Source of the DNA: Halocaridina rubra
Lineage: Eukaryota > Arthropoda > Malacostraca > Decapoda > Atyidae
Assembly: GCA_037179515.1 (NCBI GenBank)
Contig: JAXCGZ010013685.1
Coordinates: 1-64,000, forward strand
Length of the DNA: 64,000 nucleotides
Reading direction: 5' to 3'
In this document: in pieces, positions 33,755-44,874 of the stretch
Position numbering within the stretch: position 1 is the stretch's first letter
How the letters are laid out: each line of letters begins with the position of its first letter
The notes under the pieces: model-generated
The model's database searches: none
What the model saw: the letters and a program-made list of their open reading frames with translations, nothing else
What the model was told of the DNA's origin: nothing
Position numbers and translations under genes: made by a program

Positions 33755-34383
33755 AAGATTACTTCTCTAATGTGTTGTTTATTTTTTGTTTATCTTTTAT
33801 GTCTTTAATACTGTACTGTACTTGTTTATTTTAGCGTACAAACGTTATTCCTAATGGAAGACGAAAAAGATGAAGAATAATTTTTTGATCGTAGTTTTAT
33901 ATTTCCCTTTGTGGGACTTTGAAAGCCAGAACATGGCAGAAACATTTTAGTTTAGTGTTGAATAGCTGAATCTTTTAAATCCAGTCGCCAATGTTAATGA
34001 CGACGTGGTTCAAATTTTTAAATATGCGTATACTGTATTTTTTTTTATATTATTGCCTTCTTGCATGTGAAGCATTCATAAACTTAAATATTGATATTCA
34101 CTGATATCTAATTGTGATTTAATTTTCTTGAAATTTGAATTTGATCACATTTCCTTTATGTTTTGCATGTCATTTAATGTTTTGTTTACAAGACTTGTTC
34201 ACTTTTCCTAATGGTATGATATGTTCAAGTGGTGGATCCCATTCTTATTGTTCATTTGTTCTTTTCCATGAAAAGGATATCTCATCCCTCATAATAACAC
34301 TGAAGTCACCGTAACTTCCTCTGTTCTTTTTTCGCCTTCTGTAGTAGAATTTTGCTAAATCAATATTCTCTAGAAAGGGCCTC
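33755..34383 (+). other. 3' untranslated region of copy 2
   Basis: Non-coding, matches 6754-7385 of copy 1 in reverse. Ends CTAGAAAGGGCCTC before the LTR, the polypurine tract candidate. Confidence 0.6.
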
Positions 34384-36951
34384 TATGACAGAGTGTTTCG
34401 CTAAAAGTCACCAGAGGCTGTTAGATGCCTTATTAATTAATTTAGTAACTTAACAGTTATTTTCTAACTAAAAAAATTAATTCCCACTTCTTGACTTTTG
34501 CAGATTATGATTATTTGCAATTTATATTTTAGCTTATAGCCAAGTTTAAATATACCTTATTTACTCTTCTTGTACGTGTAGAAGCATAGTCCCGATATAA
34601 AGGCTGCTCCTATTTTCCGTCTGCTACGAGCCAAGAACATTCTGGAGATTGTTTACCAGTAACCTAACTTTTCATTATTATTCTCGTTTTATTTTATTTG
34701 CTTCCACTTGTTGCACCTAAAAATACTGTCTCTCCCTTGCATCTCTGCTATAAATGCCTGCCAGGCACCACCACTAAAATAGTCCTTAAATTACATCAGA
34801 GCCAGTTACTGCTCTAGAAAATGTATCCTACAGATGAACTCACCAGTAGGGACAATGAGGCATCCTCCTTTGGCGCTCAAACTTCGAAGAGGCAACATCT
34901 TGCCTGAGCAGTCTAAATTTATTTCAAACCTTATTTACATGGCATCTTCACAGGAATTCATCTAGCACAATGAGGTGAGGGATAGTGTATGGTAAAGCTC
35001 GTGGGTCAAGCAAATCGGTTCATTTTCGAGAATTAGTTACATTCGTTACTGGCTAAATCTTATGGATTTTTATTCTCAGATTCCACTCCCATTCACACGG
35101 AATTTTGTAGATTACCAAACTGGAATCTCACATGCCAAAGTTAATTCCTTAACCTGTAAATTACAGCTGATATACATTGCTAAGAAGTTTCTTTTCATTG
35201 AATGTGATAAACGAAAATCTCATCCTCTGAAGACTGGTTATGAGCCCGTAAAAATCTATCTCTTTTCCTAATAAATTCTAATTTCATTTCACCTCTTTCT
35301 ATCATCGTAAATAAAGTGTTTTACGTCAAAAACTCGTCAATAAAGCTATTTGCTATACAATTTGCAAATAATTAATCATTTAACAAATAATTAAAAGGTA
35401 GTTTTACCCTGTTGGCTTTGCAAATATTTCCTTTTAACCACAATTTAATGAATGCATACTGTATTTATCTTGCTAATTCTTCATATGTTGGGGATAAAGT
35501 GTTTTGAGTTATAAGTTGCAAATACCTCAAAAGGTGGTTTTGCACCCTTTTTTTTTCATTGGAAACAGTTCTTGATAACCAAAAGCGAATGAATACTGTA
35601 TTTATCTCGTAGATTCTTCCTTTATCCTAAATAGAGTGTTTTACCATATTAATTGTTAATCAGTAATAAGCATTGCAAGTTTTGTGGGTGCACACAATTT
35701 AAGGAATACATACAGTAATGTATTTGTCTTGCTTATTCTTCATTTAATGTGAATATATTGTTTTACTTTAAAACCAGTAAAAAATTAATGGTTTTGTATG
35801 CTATTATGATAGCATAAATATTTCTGGTTAGCTGTGAATAAAAAATATATTTTCATCCAGTAGAATGACATTGGAAACTCATTATATGTGTGCTCATGCT
35901 TTCAGTTTCCCATTATAAACAGCGTGTCATTTCTGTTTCTGAAATTGCAGTGTCCTGTGATTACCTAATAGTGTTTACGGGAAAGAGCCCATAGGTCGTA
36001 TCTTCCCGTCTCCTGATCGGTTCCACTTTATACTTAGTGATACTTATCATACCTGTCCTTAAAACTATGGATTGAGATAGCATTAACTACCTCCTCGCTT
36101 AGCCAATTCCAATTATCAACTACTCTTACACTGAAAAAGTATTTCCTTACATCCTGCAAAGAAGTTTTCTTACGAAGCTTCAAACTATGACCTCTAGTTC
36201 TAGAGCCAGCCATATCAAAATATCGATCCCTATCCACTCTATCATAACCATGAAGGAATTTAAAGACTGTCACCATATCCCCCCCTCACTCTTCTAGCTT
36301 CGAGTGATGGTAAGTCTAATTCCCTCAGCCTCTCATCAAAACTGAGATTGCGTATTTCTGGCACCAGTTTCGTGGCATGTCTTTGAACCTTTTCAAGCTT
36401 AGCTATGTGCTTTTTCAAGTGCGGATTCCAAAAGGGGGCTGCATATTCGAGTTTTGGCCTCACATAGGTTACATAAATATTTCTGAACATTTCCTTGTCC
36501 ATGTGCCTGAAGGCTACCCTTACATTTTATAAGAATGCATTTATGCCATTTATATGTATTTCTGGAGACAAATCTGCCAGTATGTTTACTCCTAGACCTC
36601 TCTCATTTTCTGTCTCTTGAAGTTGTACTCCAGCCACCGAGTAGTCAAGCTTGGGCCTTCTTGCACTTGTACCCATTCTCATTACCTTACATTTTGAAGT
36701 ATTGAATTTCATTAGCCACTTTTCTGACCACTCATGCAGATTATTTAGATCCTCCTGAAGTTCTCTACCATTGTTCTCGTTTTTTACTTTCTTCACAATC
36801 TTTGCATCATCTGCAAACATATTCATGAATGAATTTTTTATGTTTCCCCTCTCTCAAAGGTTACTTTTGTTGGTCTCGGCTTTCCTTCCCTCGAATATTT
36901 ACCTAGTTGGTGTATGTTTACAATATCCTCAGGACCACAAACTACTCCAAG

Positions 36952-37132
36952 CTTTGGCTAATACAGTGGTAACGCGCTGGCTTCGCATTCATGAGGTCGA
37001 AAGATCGGTTCCCGTCCAAGACCGAGAGTTTAAGCTGTTTACTGGCAGGAACTGCTGTGGGTGGACACCACAGTGGGGGGTTGGGACTTACCCTGGCTGA
37101 CGAATACCCATTGTATTGAAATGGAAATAAAG

Positions 37133-37162
<30 letters not shown>
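36952..37162 (+). mobile_element. tRNA-derived SINE with (TTA)n tail
   Basis: tRNA-like head with A box TGGCTAATACAGTGG (36956-36970) and B box GGTTCCCGTCC (37007-37017), a body ending in GAAATGGAAATAAAG, and a (TTA)n tail to about 37159. RNA polymerase III would transcribe it. A B-box-less relative lies at 925. No clear target duplication. The tail word GGAAATAAAG plus (TTA)n is the same as at the end of the LINE tail at 45168-45457, a possible partner. Confidence 0.8.
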
Positions 37163-37163
<1 letters not shown>

Positions 37164-37170
37164 TCTTATC

Positions 37171-37860
37171 AGGTCTACAACCCTAGCTTTATTTTCTTCA
37201 AGTCTCCCCTGCCATGTTGGCTCCTGGGATTCGCTTATGCCTGAGATTACCACTGTCTTCTCCTTATCAAGTGCCTGTTTGATCAGTGGGTTTGCCCTTT
37301 CCATCACAACATCTTTCATTTTTTCGATTACTGTCTCTTTATAGTCAACTGTTTGTATGTTTCCCAGTGCCACCACCTTTACAGCCTCTTTTACTGCCAC
37401 ATTCCCCTTTTGTGCATCAGCAAAGGAAGTTTTCATGGCATCATTTTCCATATTCAGCTCCTGGAATTCTTTTCTGAACTGTTCAATGTTTTCCTTAATC
37501 TGGACATTCCAAGCAGCAATCTCGTCTCTCTCAGAAGAGAGCAGTGAACTTACATCTAATTCCTTTAGGTTGTCATTCAGCTGTTTGTTTTTATCTTCTT
37601 GTTTAGAAATTCTAGATTCTAGTTGACTCTTTTCCCGTTCCAGCTTCTTTTTTCTTTTTTTCTAGTTCCTTTCTCTCCTGCCCTTGTGCTTTATTTGCTT
37701 CCTCCAAAGATCTTATTTGCTCTCTGAGTGTTTCAATCTCTTTCATTTCTCCATCCATATTCCGAATTTTATCATCAAGGCTTATAACCATTGCCTCTAA
37801 ATTCTTGATTTTCTGTTTAAGTCTCCTAATGGCTACCCCTCCTACTGACCCATGGATGGG
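37171..37860 (-). pseudogene. LINE ORF1 coiled-coil protein (same LINE)
   Basis: Two overlapping frames: upstream part with a long heptad coiled coil (RRLKQKIKNLEAMVISLDDK, EQIRSLEEANKAQGQERKEL), then, after frameshifts near 37660 and in the middle, KTVVISGISESQEPTWQ and a C-terminal DLIR. The VVISGI block resembles the RNA-binding half of LINE ORF1 proteins. Orientation and position (upstream of the ORF2 remnant) agree with ORF1. A host gene is unlikely. Confidence 0.6.
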
Positions 37861-38223
37861 AGAGGTTAGGGACAGAGATGGCTGTGTGACAGAGGTAATC
37901 GTCGAGTTGAGGCCAAAGTCTTGGCATACGTCCATGGTGCTGTGAAATGAAATCGTGCTCAACACCTCCGGGATTCGAAGCAGCATTTCATAAAATTTAA
38001 TTTGAGAAATTTACTTCGTCTTTTAATGTCATTGCATTTCCAAAATTAAAAGAAAGTTGAATTCTGAGTTTCATTTAACCGACTAATGGTAATAGAGATG
38101 GGGTGTTCAAGTACAAATATCTGTCCTGTCTGTTTGTGAGCTCTAAACCGAGCTTGGTACTTTGAGTTCCCTTAGTAAAACAGAATCTTAGCAACACTCT
38201 ACCATCCTAACCCCAACATTCAG

Positions 38224-38653
38224 TACTCTAGACTCGGATATGTTGAAGAAGTATGAAAAGGTGTGGATGGATTCCTACCTCACTTCACTCTGAGAAAGAC
38301 ATTTAATGTGCGCCAAAGACGAACCATGTATAGTTCAAGTTGGTGAGTTTGTTCTTATAGAAACCGAGAACAAAGCAAGATCCAGGTATCCTTTAGGATT
38401 AGTAACCCAGTTGATAAAGGGGAGAGATGGTATAGTACGCAGTGTGTTCCTCCACTCAGTTGATGGAGAGCATGTAAGACCTCTTTCTAAACTCATTCAC
38501 TTAGAACTACATCAGGAAGTTGCTCCTGAAGTAGAACCAGTAGATCCACTCAATCCTCCAGTTGTACCTAGTGCACCACCAAGACCTAGACGTCAAGCAG
38601 CTTGTCGATCTGAAAAACTGCGTAGAGATCTAATTGCAGAGGATAGGTTGTAA
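38224..38653 (+). pseudogene. pol: BEL/Pao integrase C-terminal domain
   Basis: Continues the integrase cut at 26628: LDSDMLKKYEKVWMDSYLTS, a TGA, then VGEFVLIETENKARSRYPLG, LVTQLIKGRDGIVRSVFLH and VRPLSKLIHLEL, the conserved BEL tail ('V.i.d....r..WplG.v.e...G.DG.vR'). The last residues are basic and Pro-rich. Ends with TAA at 38651. Confidence 0.9.
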
Positions 38654-38733
38654 ATGATGCCTTTAAATTTTCTGTTTTTTGTTCTACACTTTATTATGTT
38701 TGTACATGTGATTTATTTAGCTTCCTACCCTTT

Positions 38734-38745
38734 TTGGGGGGAGAG
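38734..38745 (+). promoter_or_regulatory. BEL/Pao polypurine tract
   Basis: GGGGGGAGAG directly before the 3' LTR start TGTGGTGATC; the normal plus-strand primer. Confidence 0.8.
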
Positions 38746-39643
38746 TGTGGTGATCTGTCTATCACACACAGTTTCATTAGTTATACCTTGTGTGTGTTTT
38801 ATTGTAATACCATAAGTAGTATTGCATCTACCTACATGAATATATTCATTTGAGAGACTATATTATAACTCATTTATTTTGTCATTAATTTCATCATTTT
38901 CTCATGAAGAATTGGGATTTGTTTGTAAAGTTAATCTAAATCTTAGAAAATCCTTAATTATGTAAAATATGATAAAAATATATCCTTTTATGTGATGCTC
39001 GTCTGCTTTGTTTACAGAACGGACGAGGACTCTCTCTGAGGACGACACCAGGTGATGAGCTGTTGTTAGAGACTCGTAAAATTCGTGTAAATTTACGAGC
39101 CTCCCATTTCGCCCCTTGGACTAGTGCTGTCGAATTTGTCAAGCAGTGACTGTTTCAATATTGTATATAGTTCTTGGATTTTGAACAGTCATTATTTCGA
39201 TATTAATTGTTGTTTGTTTTGATGTGTCCAGCAGTCGTACCTGGAGCTATAACTCTTTGTTATTTTTGTAAAATTTACCTTATTGCCGCCTAAACTAAAG
39301 TAAAATTTAACCTTTTCTTTTAAGCTGAAATATTGCTCTCCATTATAATATTAAGTTTGTTCAATATATTTTTATATTTTATCGATGAATCTTTCATTGC
39401 AGTGTTCAGTTTAATATTATTTAGTGTATTTGTGTCATTAACCAGTGGGAGTTCTCCACTACTATTAAGCAAACATATCTCATACAGTTTGTCTGTTACA
39501 TTTAATTATAAGCCAGTAAGTTTTAGCCCAACTTTATTTGAAGTTGGTGAGTAAATATTTTTGTGTATGGTAGCCTGCAATAAACTGAGAGTAGACTATT
39601 CATTGACCAGGTGAAAGCAGGCATTCTGGGAATAGTCACCACA
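38746..39643 (+). repeat. 3' LTR of BEL/Pao (complete)
   Basis: 898 bp from TGTGGTGATC to GTCACCACA, with perfect 8-bp inverted termini. Its last about 420 bp are not present in the 5' LTR. A short internal frame at 39333-39554 is not considered coding. Confidence 0.85.
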
Positions 39644-40072
39644 TGTGGTAAGGTAGGTCATTATCCCAGTGACAGGACAAAGTGTCAAGCAACTGACAAG
39701 AAATGTAACAGTTGTGGACACATGGGTCATTTCAGTAACACGTGTAGGCTCCGCAAAACAGAGAAACACATAAATTATACCTCAGTTAAACCTGAAACAC
39801 AGACGAGCCAACAGAGCAATTAGATCATAGTAAGCCAGAATTTTCCTTTCAAATTAACTCTATAAGTAATAAAGAGAAGAGGCTAATAATTACAGTAATC
39901 ATAAACAGTGTGCCGGTTGTCTTGCAAGTTGACACAGCAGCAGACGTCTCTGTGATGTCAGAACAGGTGGCACGCATAATACCTAATTTGTCCATAGAAT
40001 CCAAGTTCTGTTGGATTACAATGCACACAACATTAAGGTATAAGTTCAGCACTGGAGCTGCCCCTCACCATT
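39644..40072 (+). pseudogene. pol: Outer gypsy: zinc knuckles and protease
   Basis: Resumes the gag broken at 21301: CGKVGHYPSDRTKC and CNSCGHMGHFSNTC complete two zinc knuckles. The protease follows with VLQVDTAADVSVMSEQVARI, where the usual DTG reads DTA. Frameshifts near 39820 and 40030. Confidence 0.85.
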
Positions 40073-41475
40073 GTGAAAGACCAAGGTCAGACATTAATGG
40101 GTTTAGATTGGTTGAAACATTTTCAGTTAAAATGGTCAGAAATTTTGAAGGTTCTAAAAGTAGAGGATAAAACTGTTACCCCTGTGAGTGATGTGTTTTC
40201 AGAATTTAAGGAGATTTTTACTGAAGGACATGGCACAGTAAAAAGCACAAGGCCAACTTTAGTTCTGAAATCTGATGCAGCACCTAAGTTTTGTGCTCCT
40301 AGACCTATTCCATTTGCTTTAAAGGCCTCAGTTGAACAGGAAATTAAAGGGTTAGAAGCAGGAGGCACACGGGAGAGAGTAATGTATTCAGACTGGGGAG
40401 CCCCTTTAGTTCCAGTAGCAAAACAAGATGAAGGTGTCCGGTTGTGTGGAGATTATAAGGTAACACTAAACCCACAGTTGCAAATAGTCCAATACCCTCT
40501 ACCCAGCACTACAAACATGTTTGCAGCCCTAGGAGAATGTAAGGTCTTTTCAAAAATTGACCTAAAACATGCCTTGCAGCAGTTAGCCATGGATGACAAG
40601 TCACAAGAATACTGTACAGTACATACCTATTTAGGGTTGTTTCACCCCAAAAGACTACCATATGGAGTAACCAGCAGTCCCGCAATATGGCAGCAAGCCA
40701 TGGATAATATATTCAATGGATTGGCCGGAGTATTTTGTTTCCTTGATGACATATTAGTAACAAGAGAGGACGAGAGAGAGCATCAAGAAAGACTAGTAGC
40801 GGTACTGAAACGCATCCAAGAAAATGGAATGAAAATAAAAAAGAGCAAATATCATTTTAAAGTTTCAGCAATTGAATATTTAGGTTCAAAATAAATGACC
40901 AGGGTATTCACAAGACCGATAACAAAGTCAGGGCAGTACAGCCAGCAAAATTACCTGAAAATGTCAAGGAGCTACAATCACTTTTAGGACTTGTGACATT
41001 TTACGGAAAGTTCATATGAGACTTAGCTACCTTGGCAGAACCACTATATCGACTGTTAAACAAAGATGTAACATGGCATTGGTTAGTGGACTGCCAAGAG
41101 TCATTTTAAAAGATAAAGGCAGAAATAACTTCTCCAAAGTTCTTGACGCATTTCAGAAAGGACTTGCCGGTAAAACTAGTGTGTGATACCTCACAGGTAG
41201 GCTTAGGTGCAATTTTAGCTCATGTAATACCCGACGGCACAGAAAGGCCAATTGCTTATGCATTTAGATTGTTGAATTAGTTAGAAAGAAAGTATTCACA
41301 AATTGAAATGGAGGGTCTTGCACTAGTGTATGCTGTAAAGTAATTCCACATATACCAATACTGCAGGAAGGAATTTAAGTTAGTCACTGACCACAAACCA
41401 TTATTAGCCATTTTAGTTCGAAAAGCAGGTTTACCTACTCTAGTCACTGCACAACTACAAAGGTGGGCTATCATT
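40073..41475 (+). pseudogene. pol: Outer gypsy: reverse transcriptase and RNase H
   Basis: RT frame 40073-40894: VFSEFKEIFTEG, APKFCAPRPIPFALK, WGAPLVPVAKQDEGVRLCGD, FSKIDLKHALQQL, KRLPYGVTSSPAIWQ, FCFLDDILVT (LDD form of the active site). The RNase H part has stops at 41019, 41107, 41279 and 41341: LVCDTSQVGLGAILAH, SQIEMEGLALVYAVK, LVTDHKPLLAIL. This is the common K02A2.6-like lineage. Confidence 0.88.
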
Positions 41476-42757
41476 TTGGCAGCTTATAATTATACATTAG
41501 AGTACAAGTCTACTACCAAGATAGGAAATGCAGACGCACTATCTCGCTTACCCGTAGACGAACCTTCTACAGATCATGATGTCAGTATTTTGTTGTTAGA
41601 TAACTACAACTTACCTATCACAGCTAAACATATAGCTAAAAGCTCAAAACAGGATCCAATATTGTCCAATATACTTCAGCATTTACTTACTGGTCGAGGT
41701 TCAACAATGACTCAGGAGGAATGCAAACCATGTGTGGCAGTATGGTCTGAACTTAGTGCAGAACAGAATTGCATATTACGTGGGGCCAGAGTTGTTGTTC
41801 CTAAGCAGCTTAGGAAACAGGTACTCACTGATCTACGTGAGGATCACCAGGTCATTGTAAGATCTAAAGCAATAGCTAGAAGTTGCGTGTGGTGGCCAAG
41901 AATGGACAAGAACATAGAAATGTCTCTTTGAAAATGTATCAAAATAATCCCAAAACAGTACCTTTGCACCCCTGGTAATATCCTAGACATGCTTGGCAAC
42001 GGCTACACATTGATTTTGCTGGTCCATTTCTTGGACATACTTACCTAATTGTTGTTGATGCTTGCAGTAAATGGCCAGAGAACATTCCAATGCAGTCAAC
42101 TACATCACTTTGCACTACCAAAGCACTAATGCTGTTTTTTGCAACCCATGGTCTGCCAGACTGCATAGTATCTGATAATGGTCCTCAGTTTTCTTCTCAT
42201 GAATTCAAAGATTTTTTAGATATAAATGGCATTCTACACACCTTTTCTGCACCGTATCATCCTGCCACATATTGGGAGGCTGAAATATTTGTCCAGACAT
42301 TTAAGCATAATATGATGGTGTGGCACCATCAGTTTTGTTGATGGGGAGGGTGATTAGGACTAAATTAGATCTGATGTTGCCTGAGTCTCTTAGTGATCAA
42401 CAGAACAAAGGCTGGACACAACTACAACACCAAAAGGAGATACAGCTCTTTCAACCTTCATCTCCAGTACTTGTATGATCATACACATCAGACAAGTGGA
42501 GACCTGGGGAAATTACACGAAAGGTTAGGAATATGCATTATGATGTTCAAGTAAATGGAAATGTAATGAAGAGACACATTGATCAGTTAAAGCCTTCTTG
42601 GCCTGACAATAGGCACCACCTCTCAGCAGATCAGCCTGATACTGAACAAAGTCTTCATCCCAATGTAACCAGCCACGAACACAGAGGTATCATTCTTAGC
42701 AGACGCATTAACAGTATCTTTACTCCAGAGTCCAGTTACACTCAGGGTACTTCCTGA
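41476..42757 (+). pseudogene. pol: Outer gypsy: integrase
   Basis: RNase H end (GNADALSRLP) leads to the zinc-binding region and, after stops near 41930-41970, the core: LHIDFAGPFLGHTY (Asp), CIVSDNGPQFSS (Asp), EAEIFVQTFK (Glu region, degraded). The tail at 42480-42610 has SDKWRPGEITRKV and MKRHIDQLKPS, the usual C-terminal end. Here integrase follows RNase H, the standard gypsy order, in contrast to the three Gmr1-like copies. Confidence 0.88.
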
Positions 42758-42770
42758 TTGGGCAACCAGG

Positions 42771-44796
42771 GGAATAGCTCCTAAGAAATTATATTTGTAA
42801 CCATGCAAGATATGATAATATAAATATTAAGACAAGATATATTTTGCATATACCCATACATGTACTCAAAACTTTTAAGGAGTAATGAAGTGTTGTGACA
42901 ACCACAAATAGTATGTTTTGATCCTTTGTATAAGGGTTTTGATCCTCTTATTAAATGTTTCAATATTATCCAGTATTATTGGCTGTTCTAATGTCATTTT
43001 TATATTTTGTTTAGTTTTAGAATTTATACTCTTCTACAAATGGCGTAGCAAAATAAAAGCAGTTACAGAATAGTTTTGAATACATATCCACCCCACATCA
43101 TCTCTATAACATTAACGACGAGAATGGGATATGTATTATACTGACTACACATCATACACAATTATAGAGCTTCATAGAGCTTTACAACTATTTACTTATC
43201 TTTAACAGGTAAGAAATATAACACTGTACATTAATGAAAATATGCATCAGATGTTGCTCTTTTATCACAGAAAATAAAGCAAATTAGTGTAATATGTGAC
43301 GTACTCTCTCCAAAGATGTTTTAATAATTATCAAAAAGTTTTTCGTTTAGAACTACCAAAGAAATATTGAATATGAACATTATGGAACTGCAGTTTCATA
43401 GATCAATTTTGTCTCCTGGGAAAATGCATGGCTCACATATTATTAGACATTTCAGGAATTTTATAGCATTTCTTTTCTGCTAACATTAAAAGACAAGTAT
43501 CCTCTTCATTGTAATATAGAACAGTCTCGGTTATATCCCTGCTACTCAACTTACTATTTTTTGTTTTATTTTAGTGTTAAGGATTGGCAGAACTGGTGGT
43601 AGAGTGTGCTGAATTTATATTCAGGTTTACTTCAATTGTTGAAGACTTGAAAAAAGTGTTCTTCCATGTTATTATTATTGCAGATTTCACATTATCTCTA
43701 TAAAATGCCTCATATGAGAAGCTAGAGGACTCATTGTGACAGACACAACAAATCAAATTGTACAGTAGAATATTATTTATGTTGTAGCATATATGTTTGC
43801 ATTTTTCTAGCATAGCATTTTCTTGATGCCTTTGCCTTGTCCATAAAATTACTGTTTGCCAAGGACTCGAATATTGGATAGAAGATGCAATAGATTTGCA
43901 TTTCGTGATAATATTGCTCTTATCAACAGTCATTACCACTTCCTGTGCTAGTGATTTAATTCTGAGAATATCAGAAATATAAATATGGAAGAGTTTTAAG
44001 AAATCACTTTTATTTTTATACTATTTTTACTGAAATAATGATTGTACTTGAATTTTTTAGTTTTTGTTTTGTGTGAATTTGGGATGGAATGCAGAGATTT
44101 ATTTTTAAATACACATCTTGTACTATATGCAACTTTGCTAGATTAATACCATCCATTTCTAATGACGGAAGGTATGAAATACTACTATCGTCACAGACTT
44201 TTAAAAAGGTGAGTTTTGAAGGACATCTAAACCATATAAACACCTATTCTTGTACTTTTATTGCTCTTAATTATACACTATTAACTTCTAAGCATTTTTA
44301 GAAATAATAATTTGAAGAATGACATCGAAATCTAAGAAAAACTTGTGATCCTATACAGAGGAAATTTGTAGTTGTTGTTATCAATTTTTTCTGATTATTA
44401 ACGTGTCTCTTAATAAGTTATTATGTGCTTGTTCTTCTTTTCTCTGTACTTCCTTAATGTTTCCTTCTGGTGTATGGAAAAAGAGCACTACTTCTTTGTT
44501 TCCATTTCGTAAATGTCAACTAAATAGGACAGTGTGAAAGGGGTTAATTCATCATTCGTAATTACCTCCTTTGGAAGCAGGAGCGGGTTCCCGGATGTTC
44601 ATGCTTTTTGTAAATAAGGGTGTATTTTAACTAGATTTAATGAATTGTGTTAACGAATTGCGGAAACAATGGACAAACTCTGGATCAGCAGATTTAGTAT
44701 TTTTCAGTTATTGCATTGACAAGAGCCAATGCTTTAAGAGTGGGAGAGAGTGAAATAGATGAAAAGCACTTTGAACTAACATCAGCTCAGTATATC
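42771..44796. other. No gene or element recognised
   Basis: AT-rich DNA after the outer gypsy pol. The gypsy 3' LTR should start near 42770, but no matching 5' LTR was found to prove it. A 120-codon minus-strand frame at 43577-43939 has a Ser/Asn/Cys-rich composition and no motif I recognise; it may be chance. Confidence 0.4.
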
Positions 44797-44799
44797 TCA

Positions 44800-44801
<2 letters not shown>

Positions 44802-44873
<72 letters not shown>
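44802..44873. repeat. (TAA)n microsatellite, tail of a minus-strand LINE
   Basis: About 72 bp of AAT/TAA repeats right after the 3' end of the minus-strand LINE; it is that LINE's 3' tail. Confidence 0.93.

Positions 44874-44874
<1 letters not shown>

Larger units (their letters stand above)
35959..37881 (-). mobile_element. Internally deleted CR1-like LINE nested in the LTR
   Basis: Minus strand. 37860-37171 is an ORF1-like part; 36840-35990 is the end of ORF2 (MNMFADDAKIVKKV, KFNTSKCKVMRMG, YVRPKLEYAAPFWN, SFKDRYDKYH) with the family's 3' tail at 35960-35980. Endonuclease and most of RT are missing; a SINE and about 100 bp of other DNA sit at the deletion. About 12 bp of LTR are missing at the insertion site. 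Confidence 0.8.
26634..38218 (+). mobile_element. Gmr1-like Ty3/gypsy LTR retrotransposon, copy 2
   Basis: Plus-strand sister of copy 1: 5' LTR 26634-28464, primer site 28469-28486, leader, gag-pol 29696-33754, 3' UTR, 3' LTR 34384-38218, 5-bp target duplication TTCAG. Same domain order and same missing central gag. More decayed than copy 1: at least three stops, a 37-bp deletion in integrase and frameshifts in RT. It lies in opposite orientation to copy 1, 12 kb away. Confidence 0.92.
34384..38218 (+). repeat. 3' LTR of copy 2 (with nested LINE and SINE)
   Basis: Begins TATGACAG (TG mutated to TA) and ends CCCCAACA. LTR sequence stops at TGTCCTGT (35958) and resumes CTGTGTGACAG (37882); the 1.92 kb between is a LINE. 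Confidence 0.9.
21302..39643 (+). mobile_element. BEL/Pao LTR retrotransposon inserted in gypsy gag
   Basis: It begins TGTGGTGA (21302) and ends TCACCACA (39643), perfect inverted termini, flanked by TGTGG on the left (21297-21301) and right (39644-39648). Joining the flanks across one TGTGG restores a continuous zinc-knuckle frame, so the boundaries are solid. Internal order is gag, three zinc knuckles, protease, RT, RNase H, integrase, as in all BEL elements. Copy 2 of the Gmr1-like family interrupts its integrase at 26634-38218. Many frameshifts; inactive. Confidence 0.92.

Noticed and set aside
37171..37860. Coiled-coil protein as a possible host gene
   Set aside because: It is upstream of and in the same orientation as LINE ORF2 remains, inside one insertion bounded by LTR sequence; LINE ORF1 explains it.
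26629..38223. Copies 1 and 2 as one segmental duplication
   Set aside because: Their flanks differ (LINE RT against BEL integrase) and each has its own 5-bp target duplication, so they are separate insertions.
43577..43939. 120-codon minus-strand frame as a gene
   Set aside because: No motif, no supporting context and one of several chance frames in AT-rich DNA.
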